The notes beneath the pieces are model-generated. The model saw nothing but the letters and a program-made list of their open reading frames with translations. It was not told where the DNA came from and ran no database searches. The translations under genes were made by a program, and so were the position numbers. 48,231 bases of DNA from contig NZ_JAAEDM010000031.1 in the NCBI RefSeq assembly GCF_018129065.1, forward strand, positions 1 through 48,231, in the 5' to 3' direction. The DNA is from Neoroseomonas soli. Lineage in GTDB: Bacteria; Pseudomonadota; Alphaproteobacteria; Acetobacterales; Acetobacteraceae. Below are positions 40,508 through 48,231 of this stretch, in pieces (within the stretch, counting starts at the first letter, position 1; each line of letters begins with the position of its first letter).

Positions 40508-42019
40508 ATGGTCGAGACGATTTCGCGCCTGTTGGCGGGCGGGGCCGCCGGCGCCGCCGCGATCCGCGGCACCAATGAGCGGCCCACCCTGACCTTCGGC
40601 GCGCTGCGCGGCCTCTGCACGCGGACCGTCGCCACGCTGAACCGCCTCGGCATCGGGCGCGGCGACCGCGTGGCGATCGTGCTGCCCAACGGGCCGGAGA
40701 TGGCGGCCGCCTTCCTCGCCATCGGCGCGGGGGCGACCACGGCGCCGCTCAACCCCGCCTACCGGGCGGAGGAATTCACCTTCTACCTCACCGACCTCAG
40801 GGCGAAGGCGCTGGTCATCCTGCACGGCATGGCGAGCGATGCGCGGGAGGTCGCCGCGCGGCTTGCCATCCCCGTGCTCGACCTGGTGCCGGGGGAGGCG
40901 GCCGGCGACTTCACGCTCGAGGGTGGCGAGCCCGGCAATGCCGCGAAGCCCGGCCTCGCCTGGCCCGAGGACGCGGCGCTGGTGCTGCACACCTCCGGCA
41001 CCACGGCGCGGCCCAAGATCGTGCCGCTGAGCCAGGCGAACATCTGTGCCTCGGCGCGCAACATCGCGCGCACGCTGGAACTCGGGCCGGACGATGCCTG
41101 CCTGAACATCATGCCGCTGTTCCACATCCATGGGCTGATGGCGGCGGTTCTGGCATCCGTCGGCTCGGGCGGGGCGGTGGTCTGCTCGCCAGGCTTCGAC
41201 GCGCTGCGCTTCTTCCGCTGGCTGGACGATGAACGCCCGTCCTGGGTGACGGCGGTGCCGACCATGCATCAGGCGATTCTGTCGCGCGCCGAGCGCAACC
41301 TCGATGTCATCCGCCGCGCGCCGCTGCGCTTCCTGCGCTCTTCTTCCTCCTCGCTGCCGGGGCCGGTGATGCAGCAGCTCGAGCAGGTCTTCGGCTGTCC
41401 GGTGGTCGAGAGCTACGGCATGACCGAGGCCTCGCACCAGATGTGCTCCAACCCACTCGCCGGGCCGCGCAAGCCGGGCTCGGTCGGTCGGCCCGCAGGG
41501 CCCGAGGTTGCCGTCATGGATGATGACGGCAATCTCCTCCCGGAGGGCGCGGTCGGCGAGGTCGTCATCCGCGGCCCCAACGTCACCGCCGGCTACGAAG
41601 CGAACCCGGAGGCCAACGCGAAGGCCTTCACGCATGGCTGGTTCCGCACCGGCGACCAGGGCGCCTTCGACGCCGAGGGCTTCCTGACCCTGACCGGCCG
41701 CCTCAAGGAACTGATCAACCGGGGTGGGGAGAAGGTGAGCCCGCTGGAGGTCGATGGCGTGCTCTCCGGCCATCCTGCGGTCGCGCAGGCGCTGACCTTC
41801 GCCATCCCGCACCCGAAGCTGGGCGAGGAGGTCGGCGCCGCCGTCGTGCTCCGCGACGGGATGGAATGCAGCGAGCGGGAGTTGCGCGAATTCGCGGCCG
41901 AACACCTCGCCGACTTCAAGGTGCCGCGGAAGGTCGTGTTCCTGGCCGAGATCCCGAAAGGGGCGACCGGCAAGCTGATGCGCATCGGCCTGGCGGAGAA
42001 GCTGGGTCTGACCGCCTGA
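40508..42019 (+). CDS. AMP-dependent acyl-CoA synthetase
   Basis: 503-residue ANL superfamily ligase that activates a carboxylate with ATP and CoA. Motifs: P-loop HTSGTTARPKIVPLS (about 163-177, with Ala in place of the common Gly), NIMPLFHIHGL, ESYGMTEASHQM, GWFRTGDQGAFDAEGF and C-terminal IPKGATGKLMR with the catalytic Lys. The sequence resembles the oxalate-CoA ligase/AAE3-like group, but substrate is inferred only weakly. ATG 40508 follows GGAAGG. It is convergent with the phosphatase-superfamily gene (6-bp gap). Confidence 0.9.
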   Translation: MVETISRLLAGGAAGAAAIRGTNERPTLTFGALRGLCTRTVATLNRLGIGRGDRVAIVLPNGPEMAAAFLAIGAGATTAPLNPAYRAEEFTFYLTDLRAKALVILHGMASDAREVAARLAIPVLDLVPGEAAGDFTLEGGEPGNAAKPGLAWPEDAALVLHTSGTTARPKIVPLSQANICASARNIARTLELGPDDACLNIMPLFHIHGLMAAVLASVGSGGAVVCSPGFDALRFFRWLDDERPSWVTAVPTMHQAILSRAERNLDVIRRAPLRFLRSSSSSLPGPVMQQLEQVFGCPVVESYGMTEASHQMCSNPLAGPRKPGSVGRPAGPEVAVMDDDGNLLPEGAVGEVVIRGPNVTAGYEANPEANAKAFTHGWFRTGDQGAFDAEGFLTLTGRLKELINRGGEKVSPLEVDGVLSGHPAVAQALTFAIPHPKLGEEVGAAVVLRDGMECSERELREFAAEHLADFKVPRKVVFLAEIPKGATGKLMRIGLAEKLGLTA

Positions 42020-42025
42020 CCCGGC

Positions 42026-43375
42026 TCAGCCCCGCGGCGCCAGCCTGACCCACGATACCTCGCCGGGGCGGAACAGCGCCCGCGCCCGGCGCGACCACAG
42101 CGCTGGTGCGTGGTCCCCGACGATGAGCACCTCGAGCGGCTGCGTGCGCGCATCGAGGGCGACGGCGGCGACCGTCTCCATCAGGTCGGCCCACAGTTCC
42201 GCCATGAGGCAGATCTCCTTCTGGCCGAAGGGACCGCCCCCGTCGTCGCAGCCGAAGCGCGGCTGGCTATCACCCGGGCGGATCGGCGCATGCGTGTTCA
42301 AGGTCAGCCAGTACGTGAAGCGGCCTTCCGGACGAGGCGGCAGCAGGCGCGGCAGGCTGGCGCCGATTTCGGTGTCGCAGAGCCCGGTGAAGACGCCGCC
42401 GCAGCGGTTGTGCAGCGTGTCGGCCATCTCCTCCGCGAAGAGCATCCGCTGGAAGCCGAGCAGCGGGTACCAGTCGCGCCGGTCGAACATCTGGCCGGTG
42501 TAGGCGTGCAGGGCGACGGTCCGCCGGCCGGCCTCGGCCAGTCGCCGGGGAAGGCAGTCGCGGGCGGCCTCTGCGGTCAGGGTGGTGTAGGACTGGGAGG
42601 AGCGGCAGAGTTCGCGGAGCTCGCCGGAGGTCGTGGCGCCGAAATAGGGCACGGTGCCGCTGGTGACCTCGTAGGCCGCACGCAGCCGGCGCGAGCCGAA
42701 GGCCGAGAGCACCAGTTCCCGGTGCGCCGGGTCGGCGAAGGCGCCGAGGCTTTCCACGACCACGAGCAGCGCGTTCCTTTGGCCCGGTGCCAGCACCGCT
42801 TGCTCGAACCCCGAGCGCCTGGCGGCGGAGTCGAGTTCCGCGGGCGCGCTGCGCAGCGTCAGGAACGAGACGTTGCCGGTCGCATAGGTCCAGACATCCC
42901 CGCCTGCGAGGGCGAGCGTGGCCAGCAGCGCCGGCACCAGGCTGGCCTGGCGGAGCGCCTCGCGGTGCCGCGCGAGAAGCAGCAACGACGTGGTGGTCGA
43001 CGACGCGACGCCCGCGATCAGTGCGAGATAGAGCGGTGAGGCGGCGAGATTGAGTTCCGAGGTGAACTTCAGCGCCTGCAGGATCCCCAGCGGCGTCAGG
43101 TGGAAGGTTGCGGAGAGGGTCCAGACGATATCCGCGGCCAGCACGAGAAGGTAGGTGCCGCAGGCGACCGCGAAGGGTAGGCGCCGGGCGAGGAGGACGA
43201 CCCAGAGGTAGAGGAAGAAGGCCGGCGTCCGCAGCGGCACCCCGACATCGGCCGCGATGCCCAGCAGGTGCACGGCATTGGGCAGGAGCACCCCGGCGAG
43301 CAGCGCGACGATCTCGGGATGGCCGGCGAGGCGGCTTCCGCGTCCCCGGTCGGGAAGTGTCACGGTGCTCGACAC
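42026..43375 (-). CDS. Sulfatase-like (alkaline phosphatase superfamily) membrane enzyme
   Basis: 449 residues, about four N-terminal helices (VALLAGVLLPNAVHLLGIA, FFLYLWVVLLARRL, VACGTYLLVLAADIVW, SPLYLALIAGVASSTTTS) then a periplasmic domain. LLVVVESLGAF carries the first metal Glu, YFGATTSGELRELC the Thr nucleophile, LNTHAPI and IVGDHAP complete metal binding, as in LTA synthase and phosphoethanolamine transferases. It probably transfers or hydrolyses a phosphoester group at the envelope; the acceptor is unknown. GTG 43375 is used because no ATG fits. A 7-bp inverted repeat lies between it and divergent panE. Confidence 0.85.
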   Translation of the reverse strand: MSSTVTLPDRGRGSRLAGHPEIVALLAGVLLPNAVHLLGIAADVGVPLRTPAFFLYLWVVLLARRLPFAVACGTYLLVLAADIVWTLSATFHLTPLGILQALKFTSELNLAASPLYLALIAGVASSTTTSLLLLARHREALRQASLVPALLATLALAGGDVWTYATGNVSFLTLRSAPAELDSAARRSGFEQAVLAPGQRNALLVVVESLGAFADPAHRELVLSAFGSRRLRAAYEVTSGTVPYFGATTSGELRELCRSSQSYTTLTAEAARDCLPRRLAEAGRRTVALHAYTGQMFDRRDWYPLLGFQRMLFAEEMADTLHNRCGGVFTGLCDTEIGASLPRLLPPRPEGRFTYWLTLNTHAPIRPGDSQPRFGCDDGGGPFGQKEICLMAELWADLMETVAAVALDARTQPLEVLIVGDHAPALWSRRARALFRPGEVSWVRLAPRG

Positions 43376-43461
43376 GTTGATGCCCGGCGCCTGCCTCTGC
43401 CCTGCGCGCGCCCCGATGGTGCCGCCCGCGTTCTTTCAGGTTATCACACGATCGTCAGCAA

Positions 43462-43486
43462 GAGATACCACTTATGGATGTATCTC
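43462..43486. promoter_or_regulatory. Inverted repeat in the divergent sulfatase-like/panE region
   Basis: GAGATAC and GTATCTC are perfect 7-bp inverted repeats separated by 11 bp, in an unusually AT-rich patch (43441-43490) of the 250-bp divergent region. The spacing of two half-sites on one face of the helix suggests a dimeric repressor or activator site. Unknown regulator. Confidence 0.4.
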
Positions 43487-43625
43487 CTGATGCGGTGGCA
43501 GGCGCCGGGATGCCCCCGATCCCCCGACTCGCGCATGGCGCGAGCGCCTTACGCCGGGCCGGACCTTCCGGCCCGGCCGCGCCGCGGCCATACTCTCGCG
43601 GACAGGAAGGAGCGGCGGGCGGCCC

Positions 43626-44606
43626 ATGAAAATCTGCATCTTCGGGGCCGGCGCGATCGGCGGGCTGATGGGCGCCAGGCTTGCCGCGAAGGGTGACGCG
43701 GAGGTGACGGTCATCGCCCGCGGCCCGCACCTCGCCGCGATGCAGGCCAATGGCCTGAAGCTGGTCAGCGAGGGGCAGGAGACCGTCGTCCGCCCACGCT
43801 GCGTCGCATCGGCCGAGGAAGCCGGCCCGCAGGACTATGTTGTCGTCACCCTGAAGGCGCATTCCCTGCCATGTGCCGCGGCGCAGATGCAGCCGCTGCT
43901 CGGGCCGGAGACTGCGGTTGTCAGCGCGGTCAACGGCGTGCCCTGGTGGTACTTCCACGGCCTCGGCGGCCCGCATGAGGGCCGCATCGTCGCCAGCGTC
44001 GATCCGGGCGGCGAGGTCACCCGCCTGCTGCCGCCGTCGCGCGCCATCGGCTGCATCGTCTATCCCGCCGCCGAGGTGACCGCGCCCGGCGTCATCGAGC
44101 ACACCTACGGCGACCGTTTCTCCCTGGGCGAGCCTGACGGGTCGCGCACCCCGCGCGCGCAGAGGTTGTCCGAGGCGCTGATCGCCGCCGGCTTCAAGGC
44201 GCCGGTGCGGCCGCGCATCCGCGACGAATTGTGGGTCAAGCTCTGGGGCAACATGGCCTTCAACCCGATCTCGGCGCTGACCACGGCGACGCTCGACGTG
44301 CTGGTCGCCGACGAGGGCCAGCGCGGCGTGGCCCGCGCCATGATGCTGGAGGGCCAGCGGGTGGCGGAGGCGCTCGGCGTGCGCTTCGCCATCGACGTCG
44401 ACAAGCGCATCGCCGGCGCGGCCGAGGTCGGCGCGCACAGGACCTCGATGCTGCAGGACCTCGAGCGCGGCCGGCCGATGGAGATCGAGGCCCTGCTCGG
44501 CGCGGTGGTGGAACTGGCCGAACTGGTCGGCGAGCCTGCACCCACCTGCCGCACCGTGCTCGCGCTGGTGCGCGCGCGCGCCAGGGCGGCCGGCTGCCTG
44601 CCGTGA
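43626..44606 (+). CDS. 2-dehydropantoate 2-reductase family protein
   Basis: 326 residues, ketopantoate reductase (PanE/ApbA) fold: N-terminal NADP site ICIFGAGAIGGLMGARL (3-19), VVVTLKAHSLP with the family Lys (about K78), and the C-terminal helical domain with ELWVKLWGNMAFNPISALT and AGAAEVGAHRTSMLQDLERGRPMEIEALLGA. It catalyses NADPH reduction of ketopantoate in pantothenate synthesis if orthologous, but the family has many paralogues, so panE is not assigned with certainty. Followed 67 bp later by the lipoprotein pair. Confidence 0.87.
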   Translation: MKICIFGAGAIGGLMGARLAAKGDAEVTVIARGPHLAAMQANGLKLVSEGQETVVRPRCVASAEEAGPQDYVVVTLKAHSLPCAAAQMQPLLGPETAVVSAVNGVPWWYFHGLGGPHEGRIVASVDPGGEVTRLLPPSRAIGCIVYPAAEVTAPGVIEHTYGDRFSLGEPDGSRTPRAQRLSEALIAAGFKAPVRPRIRDELWVKLWGNMAFNPISALTTATLDVLVADEGQRGVARAMMLEGQRVAEALGVRFAIDVDKRIAGAAEVGAHRTSMLQDLERGRPMEIEALLGAVVELAELVGEPAPTCRTVLALVRARARAAGCLP

Positions 44607-44673
44607 TCCTCGGCGCGCAAGCCATTGTCCGCCCGCGCGGCGATGGCCAGATGCGTGGGCGGAGGTGACTGCC

Positions 44674-45261
44674 ATGGAGCACAACCTTGTTCCCGGCCGC
44701 CGCGGCGCCTGCCTCGCGGCCCTTGGTCTGCTGGCTGCCTGCACGAACCGCCCACCGCCACCCGTGGTCAGCCTGCCGATGGCGCCGGGCTTCGTCCTCA
44801 CCGACCCGGTGCGTCAGTCGATCCTGCACACGGGCTATGCCTTCGCGACCCGCGGGAGCATGAACGGGCGGCCCTGGGAGGCCGCGCAGGCGATTTCCGA
44901 AGTCGAGTTCCTCGCTGTCGAGCTCGACGCCAACCAGCGCTGGATCGAGATGTCCGGGCTGGCGAAGATGGCCCTGGTGCAGGCACGGCCGGAATGGCGG
45001 GGGGCGCTCGGCATCGCCGCCGACGCGCAGCCGCAGGCGGTGATCGACGCGATGACGCGGGTGCGGCTCGCCTATGGCGCCCAGGACAGCGCCGCCGCGG
45101 CGGTCGCGCTGCAGCCGCCCTTGTTCACGCCGGGCGGGGCGTCAGGCCTTGCGCGACTGAACGAATTGCCGCCTCTACCGCGCACCGCGCGTGCCGCGAT
45201 GCTGGCCCAGCAGGAGTTGATGCGCATGGATAGCCGAAACCGAAGGGATGACTGGCAGTGA
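44674..45261 (+). CDS. Predicted lipoprotein, first of a paralogous pair
   Basis: 195 residues, family not recognised. Lipobox LLAAC (Cys 23). A helical domain follows with DANQRWIEMSGLAKMALVQA and RPEWRGALGIAADAQPQAVI, then PPLFTPGGASGLARLNELPPLP and a C-terminal helix. The same order appears in the next gene, so they are likely duplicates. ATG 44674 has GGAGG 8 bp upstream, better than GTG 44665. Its stop overlaps the next GTG start by 4 bp (GTGA). Confidence 0.7.
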   Translation: MEHNLVPGRRGACLAALGLLAACTNRPPPPVVSLPMAPGFVLTDPVRQSILHTGYAFATRGSMNGRPWEAAQAISEVEFLAVELDANQRWIEMSGLAKMALVQARPEWRGALGIAADAQPQAVIDAMTRVRLAYGAQDSAAAAVALQPPLFTPGGASGLARLNELPPLPRTARAAMLAQQELMRMDSRNRRDDWQ

Positions 45262-45890
45262 CTCTTCGTCGTGCGTTGCTGCTGATGCCCGTGGCCCTCG
45301 GCGCGTGCGAGGAATTGCGCACGCCTGCCGCCGCGCCGCCTGCCGTGCTGACCTCCGCTTCCAGCGCCGGTGCGCCGCTTCGCGCCGCGGTGGCGGCCAC
45401 CGCCGCCGCCTTCGCGGGGCAGGGCGCGGCCCTCACCGACCGCCCCGCCGATGCGGCGCTCGCGATCGCCCGGCTCGAGGCGCTGGAGATGGAGGTCGCG
45501 AACCGCCGCGCCTGGCCGGAACTCTCGCCCTCCCTCGCCACGGCCATGCGTACGGCGCGGAACGAGACGCGCGCGGCACTCGGCGCCGCGCAGCAGGCAC
45601 CGGGACCGGAGGTGGTCCGGGCGCTTGCCACCGTCTCCTCCCGCCTGCGCGCGGGGGACCGGGCCGGAGCAGCCGCGGCGCTGCCGCGGAGCCTGTTCGA
45701 GCCGGGCGGGGAGGCGACACTCGATCGTCTCGGCGCCCTCGGCCCGCTGCCGGCGGCGGAGCAGGCCACCGCCGCATTGCTGCGCGACGTGCGGCGGCTC
45801 GACCTCGACGGCGGCTGGGCGGGGGCGGGGAACTGGTGGCAGACCGGCGCCCCCGGCACGATCACCGACGGGCTCGGCGCCGGGTACTGA
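45258..45890 (+). CDS. Predicted lipoprotein, second of a paralogous pair
   Basis: 210 residues, family not recognised. Short signal with lipobox ALGAC (Cys 17). The helical domain aligns with its upstream neighbour: W-x-E-x-S, AMRTARNETRAALGAAQQA, EVVRALATVSSRL, PRSLFEPGGEATLDRLGALGPLP. It adds a C-terminal tail rich in Gly and Trp (GGWAGAGNWWQTG). GTG start is overlapped by the upstream stop. The TGA stop abuts the convergent phaC stop with no spacer. Confidence 0.7.
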   Translation: MTLRRALLLMPVALGACEELRTPAAAPPAVLTSASSAGAPLRAAVAATAAAFAGQGAALTDRPADAALAIARLEALEMEVANRRAWPELSPSLATAMRTARNETRAALGAAQQAPGPEVVRALATVSSRLRAGDRAGAAAALPRSLFEPGGEATLDRLGALGPLPAAEQATAALLRDVRRLDLDGGWAGAGNWWQTGAPGTITDGLGAGY

Positions 45891-47693
45891 TCAGTCGGTC
45901 GCCATGACCTTCACGAAGGCGCCGGGTGCGTCTTCGATGGCGGGGAGGGCGCCTTCCCCGGGGATACGTGCCGAGACCATGGTCTTGTCCTGGCCGCTCA
46001 CCCAGCGGTGCCAGTCCGGCCACCAGGAGCCGGCGAGTTCCGTCGCGCCCTTGAACCAGGCCTCCGGGTCGGGGGGCAGTTCCTCGTTGATCCAGTGGCT
46101 GTACTTGCCGGCGTCGGGCGGGTTGGCGACGCCCGCGATGTGGCCCGAGGCGGCGAGCACGAAGCGCACCGGCCCCTGGTAGATCTGCGTCGCGCGGTAG
46201 GTGGATTTCCACGGCGCGATGTGGTCCTCCCGCGTGCTCAGTATGTAGGCGGGGGTCTTGATCTTGCGCAGGTCGAGCTTCACGCCCAGCAGCTCGACGC
46301 CGCCCGGCTTCACCAGGTCGTTCTGCTGGTACATCCGGCGCAGGTAGAAGGAGTGCATGCGGGCCGGCATGCGGGTGGAATCGTCGTTCCAGTAGAGCAG
46401 GTCGAAGGGGAAGGGCTCCTGGCCCATCAGGTAGTTGTTCACCACGAAGGACCAGATCAGGTCGTTCGCGCGGAGCATGTTGAAGGTGGTCGCCATCTCC
46501 CGGCCCTCGAGGTAGCCGAGCTTCGACATCTTCTGCTCGAGCGCGGAGAGTTGCTCCTCGTCGATGAAGACGCCGAGTTCGCCCGCTTCCTCGAAATCCA
46601 CCATCGTCGTGAAGAAGGTCGCGGACTTTACCCGCGTATCCTTCTTCGCCGCCATCTGCGCGAGCGTGGACGCGAGCAGCGTGCCGCCCAGGCAATAACC
46701 GATGACGTTGGCGCCCTTCTCGCCGGTCGCCTTCTCGATGGCGTCGAGCGCGGCGTGGGGGCCTTCGAGCATGTAGTCGTCGAAGCCCTTCTCCGTGAGC
46801 TTCTCATCCGGATTGACCCAGGAGATGACGAAGACCGTGTGGCCCTGTTCGACGGCCCAGCGGATGAAGGAGTTCTTCGGCCGCAGGTCGAGGATGTAGA
46901 ACTTGTTGATCCAGGGCGGGATGATCAGCAGCGGGCGCTTCAGCACCTTCTCGGTGGTGGGCGCGTACTGGATCAGCTGCATCAGGTCGTTCTGGTAGAC
47001 GACCTTGCCCGGGGTGACGGCGATGTTCTCGCCCACCTTGAACTTGGTGTCGTCCGTCATGCGGATCTTGAGTTGGCCGCGGCCGCGCTCAAGATCCGTC
47101 AGCAGGTTCGACAGGCCACGCAGCAGGTTCTCGCCGCCCGTCTCGGCGGTGCGGCGCAGCACCTCCGGGTTGGTCAGCAGGAAGTTCGTCGGGCTCATCG
47201 CATCGACGAACTGCCGCGTGTAGAAATCCACCTTCTGCGCCGTCTTGGGCTCCAGCCCCTCGGCACCTTCGACGACGGAGCGGAAGTAGCGCGCCGAGAG
47301 GAGGTAGGTCTGGCGGATGAAGTCGAAGACCTCGTGCTCGCGCCAGGCGTCGTCCTTGAAGCGGCGGTCCTTGTCGTCCTCGGCGATCACCGGCTGCGGG
47401 TCATCGCCCATCATGCGCCGCGCGGTGTTCTGCCAGAGGGTGAGGTAGTCGTGCCAGAAGCCGAGTTGCGCCTGCACCAGCCGCGCCGGGTTGGCCATCA
47501 GCCGCGTCGTCATCTCGAGGAAGGCGTTGCCGATCTTCAGCGGGTCCGGATCGGCGGAGGACCCGGCCTGGCGCTTGAGGAAGTCCGAGACGATGCGCTG
47601 CCCGCGCTCCGCCACGTCGGCCATGGTCCGGCTCACGAGGGCCGGGTCCGGTAGCCGGAAGGAGGAAGCGTTGGGTGACTCTTTGTCGGCCAT
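45891..47693 (-). CDS. phaC: Class I polyhydroxyalkanoate synthase
   Basis: 600-residue PHA polymerase acting on hydroxyacyl-CoA at granule surfaces. Lipase-box-like VIGYCLGGTLLAS carries the catalytic C334; an aspartate in the later STREDHIAPW and His in ASGHIAGVANPP complete the triad. The N-terminal domain NAFLEMTTRLMANPARLVQAQLGFW and the PWINKFYILDL core are characteristic of class I. Length normal. The stop codon abuts the lipoprotein stop at the other end. Its partner genes phaA/phaB/phaR/phaP are not in the window, so it may be a stand-alone phaC locus. Confidence 0.97.
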   Translation of the reverse strand: MADKESPNASSFRLPDPALVSRTMADVAERGQRIVSDFLKRQAGSSADPDPLKIGNAFLEMTTRLMANPARLVQAQLGFWHDYLTLWQNTARRMMGDDPQPVIAEDDKDRRFKDDAWREHEVFDFIRQTYLLSARYFRSVVEGAEGLEPKTAQKVDFYTRQFVDAMSPTNFLLTNPEVLRRTAETGGENLLRGLSNLLTDLERGRGQLKIRMTDDTKFKVGENIAVTPGKVVYQNDLMQLIQYAPTTEKVLKRPLLIIPPWINKFYILDLRPKNSFIRWAVEQGHTVFVISWVNPDEKLTEKGFDDYMLEGPHAALDAIEKATGEKGANVIGYCLGGTLLASTLAQMAAKKDTRVKSATFFTTMVDFEEAGELGVFIDEEQLSALEQKMSKLGYLEGREMATTFNMLRANDLIWSFVVNNYLMGQEPFPFDLLYWNDDSTRMPARMHSFYLRRMYQQNDLVKPGGVELLGVKLDLRKIKTPAYILSTREDHIAPWKSTYRATQIYQGPVRFVLAASGHIAGVANPPDAGKYSHWINEELPPDPEAWFKGATELAGSWWPDWHRWVSGQDKTMVSARIPGEGALPAIEDAPGAFVKVMATD

Positions 47694-47781
47694 CGGAGTT
47701 TCCGGTGCGTGCGAAGCCGCCCCGGCCTTCGCGCGCCGACCGATTCGGGCTACCGCTTCGCCAGCATATGGCAGGGGCGGG

Positions 47782-48231
47782 ATGACCGGTCGAATGGGCC
47801 GCGAGACAGGGCAGGGTCACGGTAGGGGTCGCCAACCGGCCGATCAAGCACGGTGGGCGTTGCTCCTGCCGACGCTGCTCTGCGCTGCGTGCAGCGCGGG
47901 GCAGGGGCCGGAGTCGATCGGCCCGGTCTGGAGCCGCGTGACCGGCCCCGCCTTTGAAGGGCGAGAGGCGCCGCCCGGTGCCGATGGGGCCTTTCCCAAC
48001 CTCGGAACGATCCCCGCGCGCCCGACCGTGCCGGATCCCGCGGTGCGGGACGCGCTGACCGCAGCCCTGGCGGCCGAACGGCAGCGCAGCCGCAATCCGC
48101 TCGACCCCGAGCGCCAGCCGGAACCGATGCGACCCGCCGGGACGCCGGGCGATGCCGCCATGCCGATGCGGCCGCCTGGCCCGGTGGCCCTCCCCGCCGC
48201 GCCGCGCGTGCCGTGGGAGGAGGCGCCGATC
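47782..48231 (+). CDS. Predicted Pro-rich lipoprotein, cut by the right edge
   Basis: At least 150 residues are visible; the frame is open to the window end. Arg-rich N-terminus then LLLPTLLCAAC, a lipobox-type signal with Cys about 38. Then Pro/Arg-rich, low-complexity sequence with two regular segments (PDPAVRDALTAALAAERQ and DPERQPEPMRP). Family not recognised. Start ATG 47782 follows GGGGCGGG; in-frame 47794 is an alternative. Divergent from phaC with 88 bp between. Confidence 0.6.
   Translation, partial: MTGRMGRETGQGHGRGRQPADQARWALLLPTLLCAACSAGQGPESIGPVWSRVTGPAFEGREAPPGADGAFPNLGTIPARPTVPDPAVRDALTAALAAERQRSRNPLDPERQPEPMRPAGTPGDAAMPMRPPGPVALPAAPRVPWEEAPI

Noticed and set aside
40364-41905. 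N-terminal extension of the caspase gene to 41905
   Set aside because: It lies opposite the acyl-CoA synthetase; the signal peptide start at 40363 explains the protein.
46008-47654. 548-codon plus-strand frame opposite phaC
   Set aside because: Shadow; Arg/His/Leu-rich and lacks a start with ribosome site.
1-48231. CRISPR array, prophage or insertion sequence
   Set aside because: No evenly spaced repeats, no transposase, no phage structural gene. The M15 enzyme alone does not define a prophage.

Overview
The window is GC-rich bacterial chromosome, about 70% by eye, carrying mostly core genes with some catabolic and cell-envelope genes. Four features point to an alphaproteobacterium, probably Acetobacteraceae/Rhodospirillales (Roseomonas-like): a single-enzyme ALA synthase (hemA), a complete gatCAB operon, a class I PHA synthase, and a pseudo-dihydroorotase close to pyrB. 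I see no prophage, insertion sequence or CRISPR array.

Layout. 1-8 kb: a minus-strand run pyrB-GNAT, then (after a small plus-strand GFA gene) pyrC'-plsY-dprA-topA; topA leaves the left edge. 8.1-10.9 kb: a tightly packed plus-strand cluster of an M15 peptidoglycan peptidase with two peptidoglycan-binding-like repeats, three short lipoproteins that look like paralogues of one another, and a 100-residue protein. 10.9-16.7 kb: ruvX divergent from gatCAB, an AI-2E/PerM-type permease, a YfcG-like glutathione transferase and tRNA-Ser(GCU) with its own promoter. 16.7-17.8 kb: gene-poor, somewhat AT-richer stretch with one orphan protein. 17.8-22.5 kb: an FMN alpha-hydroxy-acid dehydrogenase, a GT87 membrane protein, a periplasmic cytochrome c and hemA, with an FNR/FixK-like site and a palindrome between the last two. 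22.5-35.8 kb: accessory catabolic genes (GMC oxidoreductase, alpha/beta hydrolase, D-aminoacylase-type amidohydrolase, quinone oxidoreductase, M20 hydrolase, IlvD/Edd dehydratase, TctC binding protein) plus an L,D-transpeptidase-like lipoprotein and a cupin. Two intergenic spaces here hold related repeat elements. 35.9-38.7 kb: rplM-rpsI, argC and a gamma-carbonic anhydrase. 38.7-48.2 kb: a secreted caspase-like protein whose 3' end is tandemly duplicated, an acyl-CoA synthetase, an alkaline-phosphatase-superfamily membrane enzyme, a ketopantoate reductase, two tandem paralogous lipoproteins, phaC, and a lipoprotein cut by the right edge.

Most unusual content: (1) the M15 peptidase plus three-paralogue lipoprotein cluster at 8184-10854, the best candidate for an undescribed envelope system; (2) the paralogous lipoprotein pair at 44674-45890; (3) a 108-bp element with perfect 7-bp terminal inverted repeats that supplies the stop codons of both flanking convergent genes; (4) a 98-bp tandem duplication covering the end of the caspase gene; (5) the pseudo-dihydroorotase that lacks the HxH metal ligands. 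Functions rest on motif and architecture recognition by eye; no database search was run.
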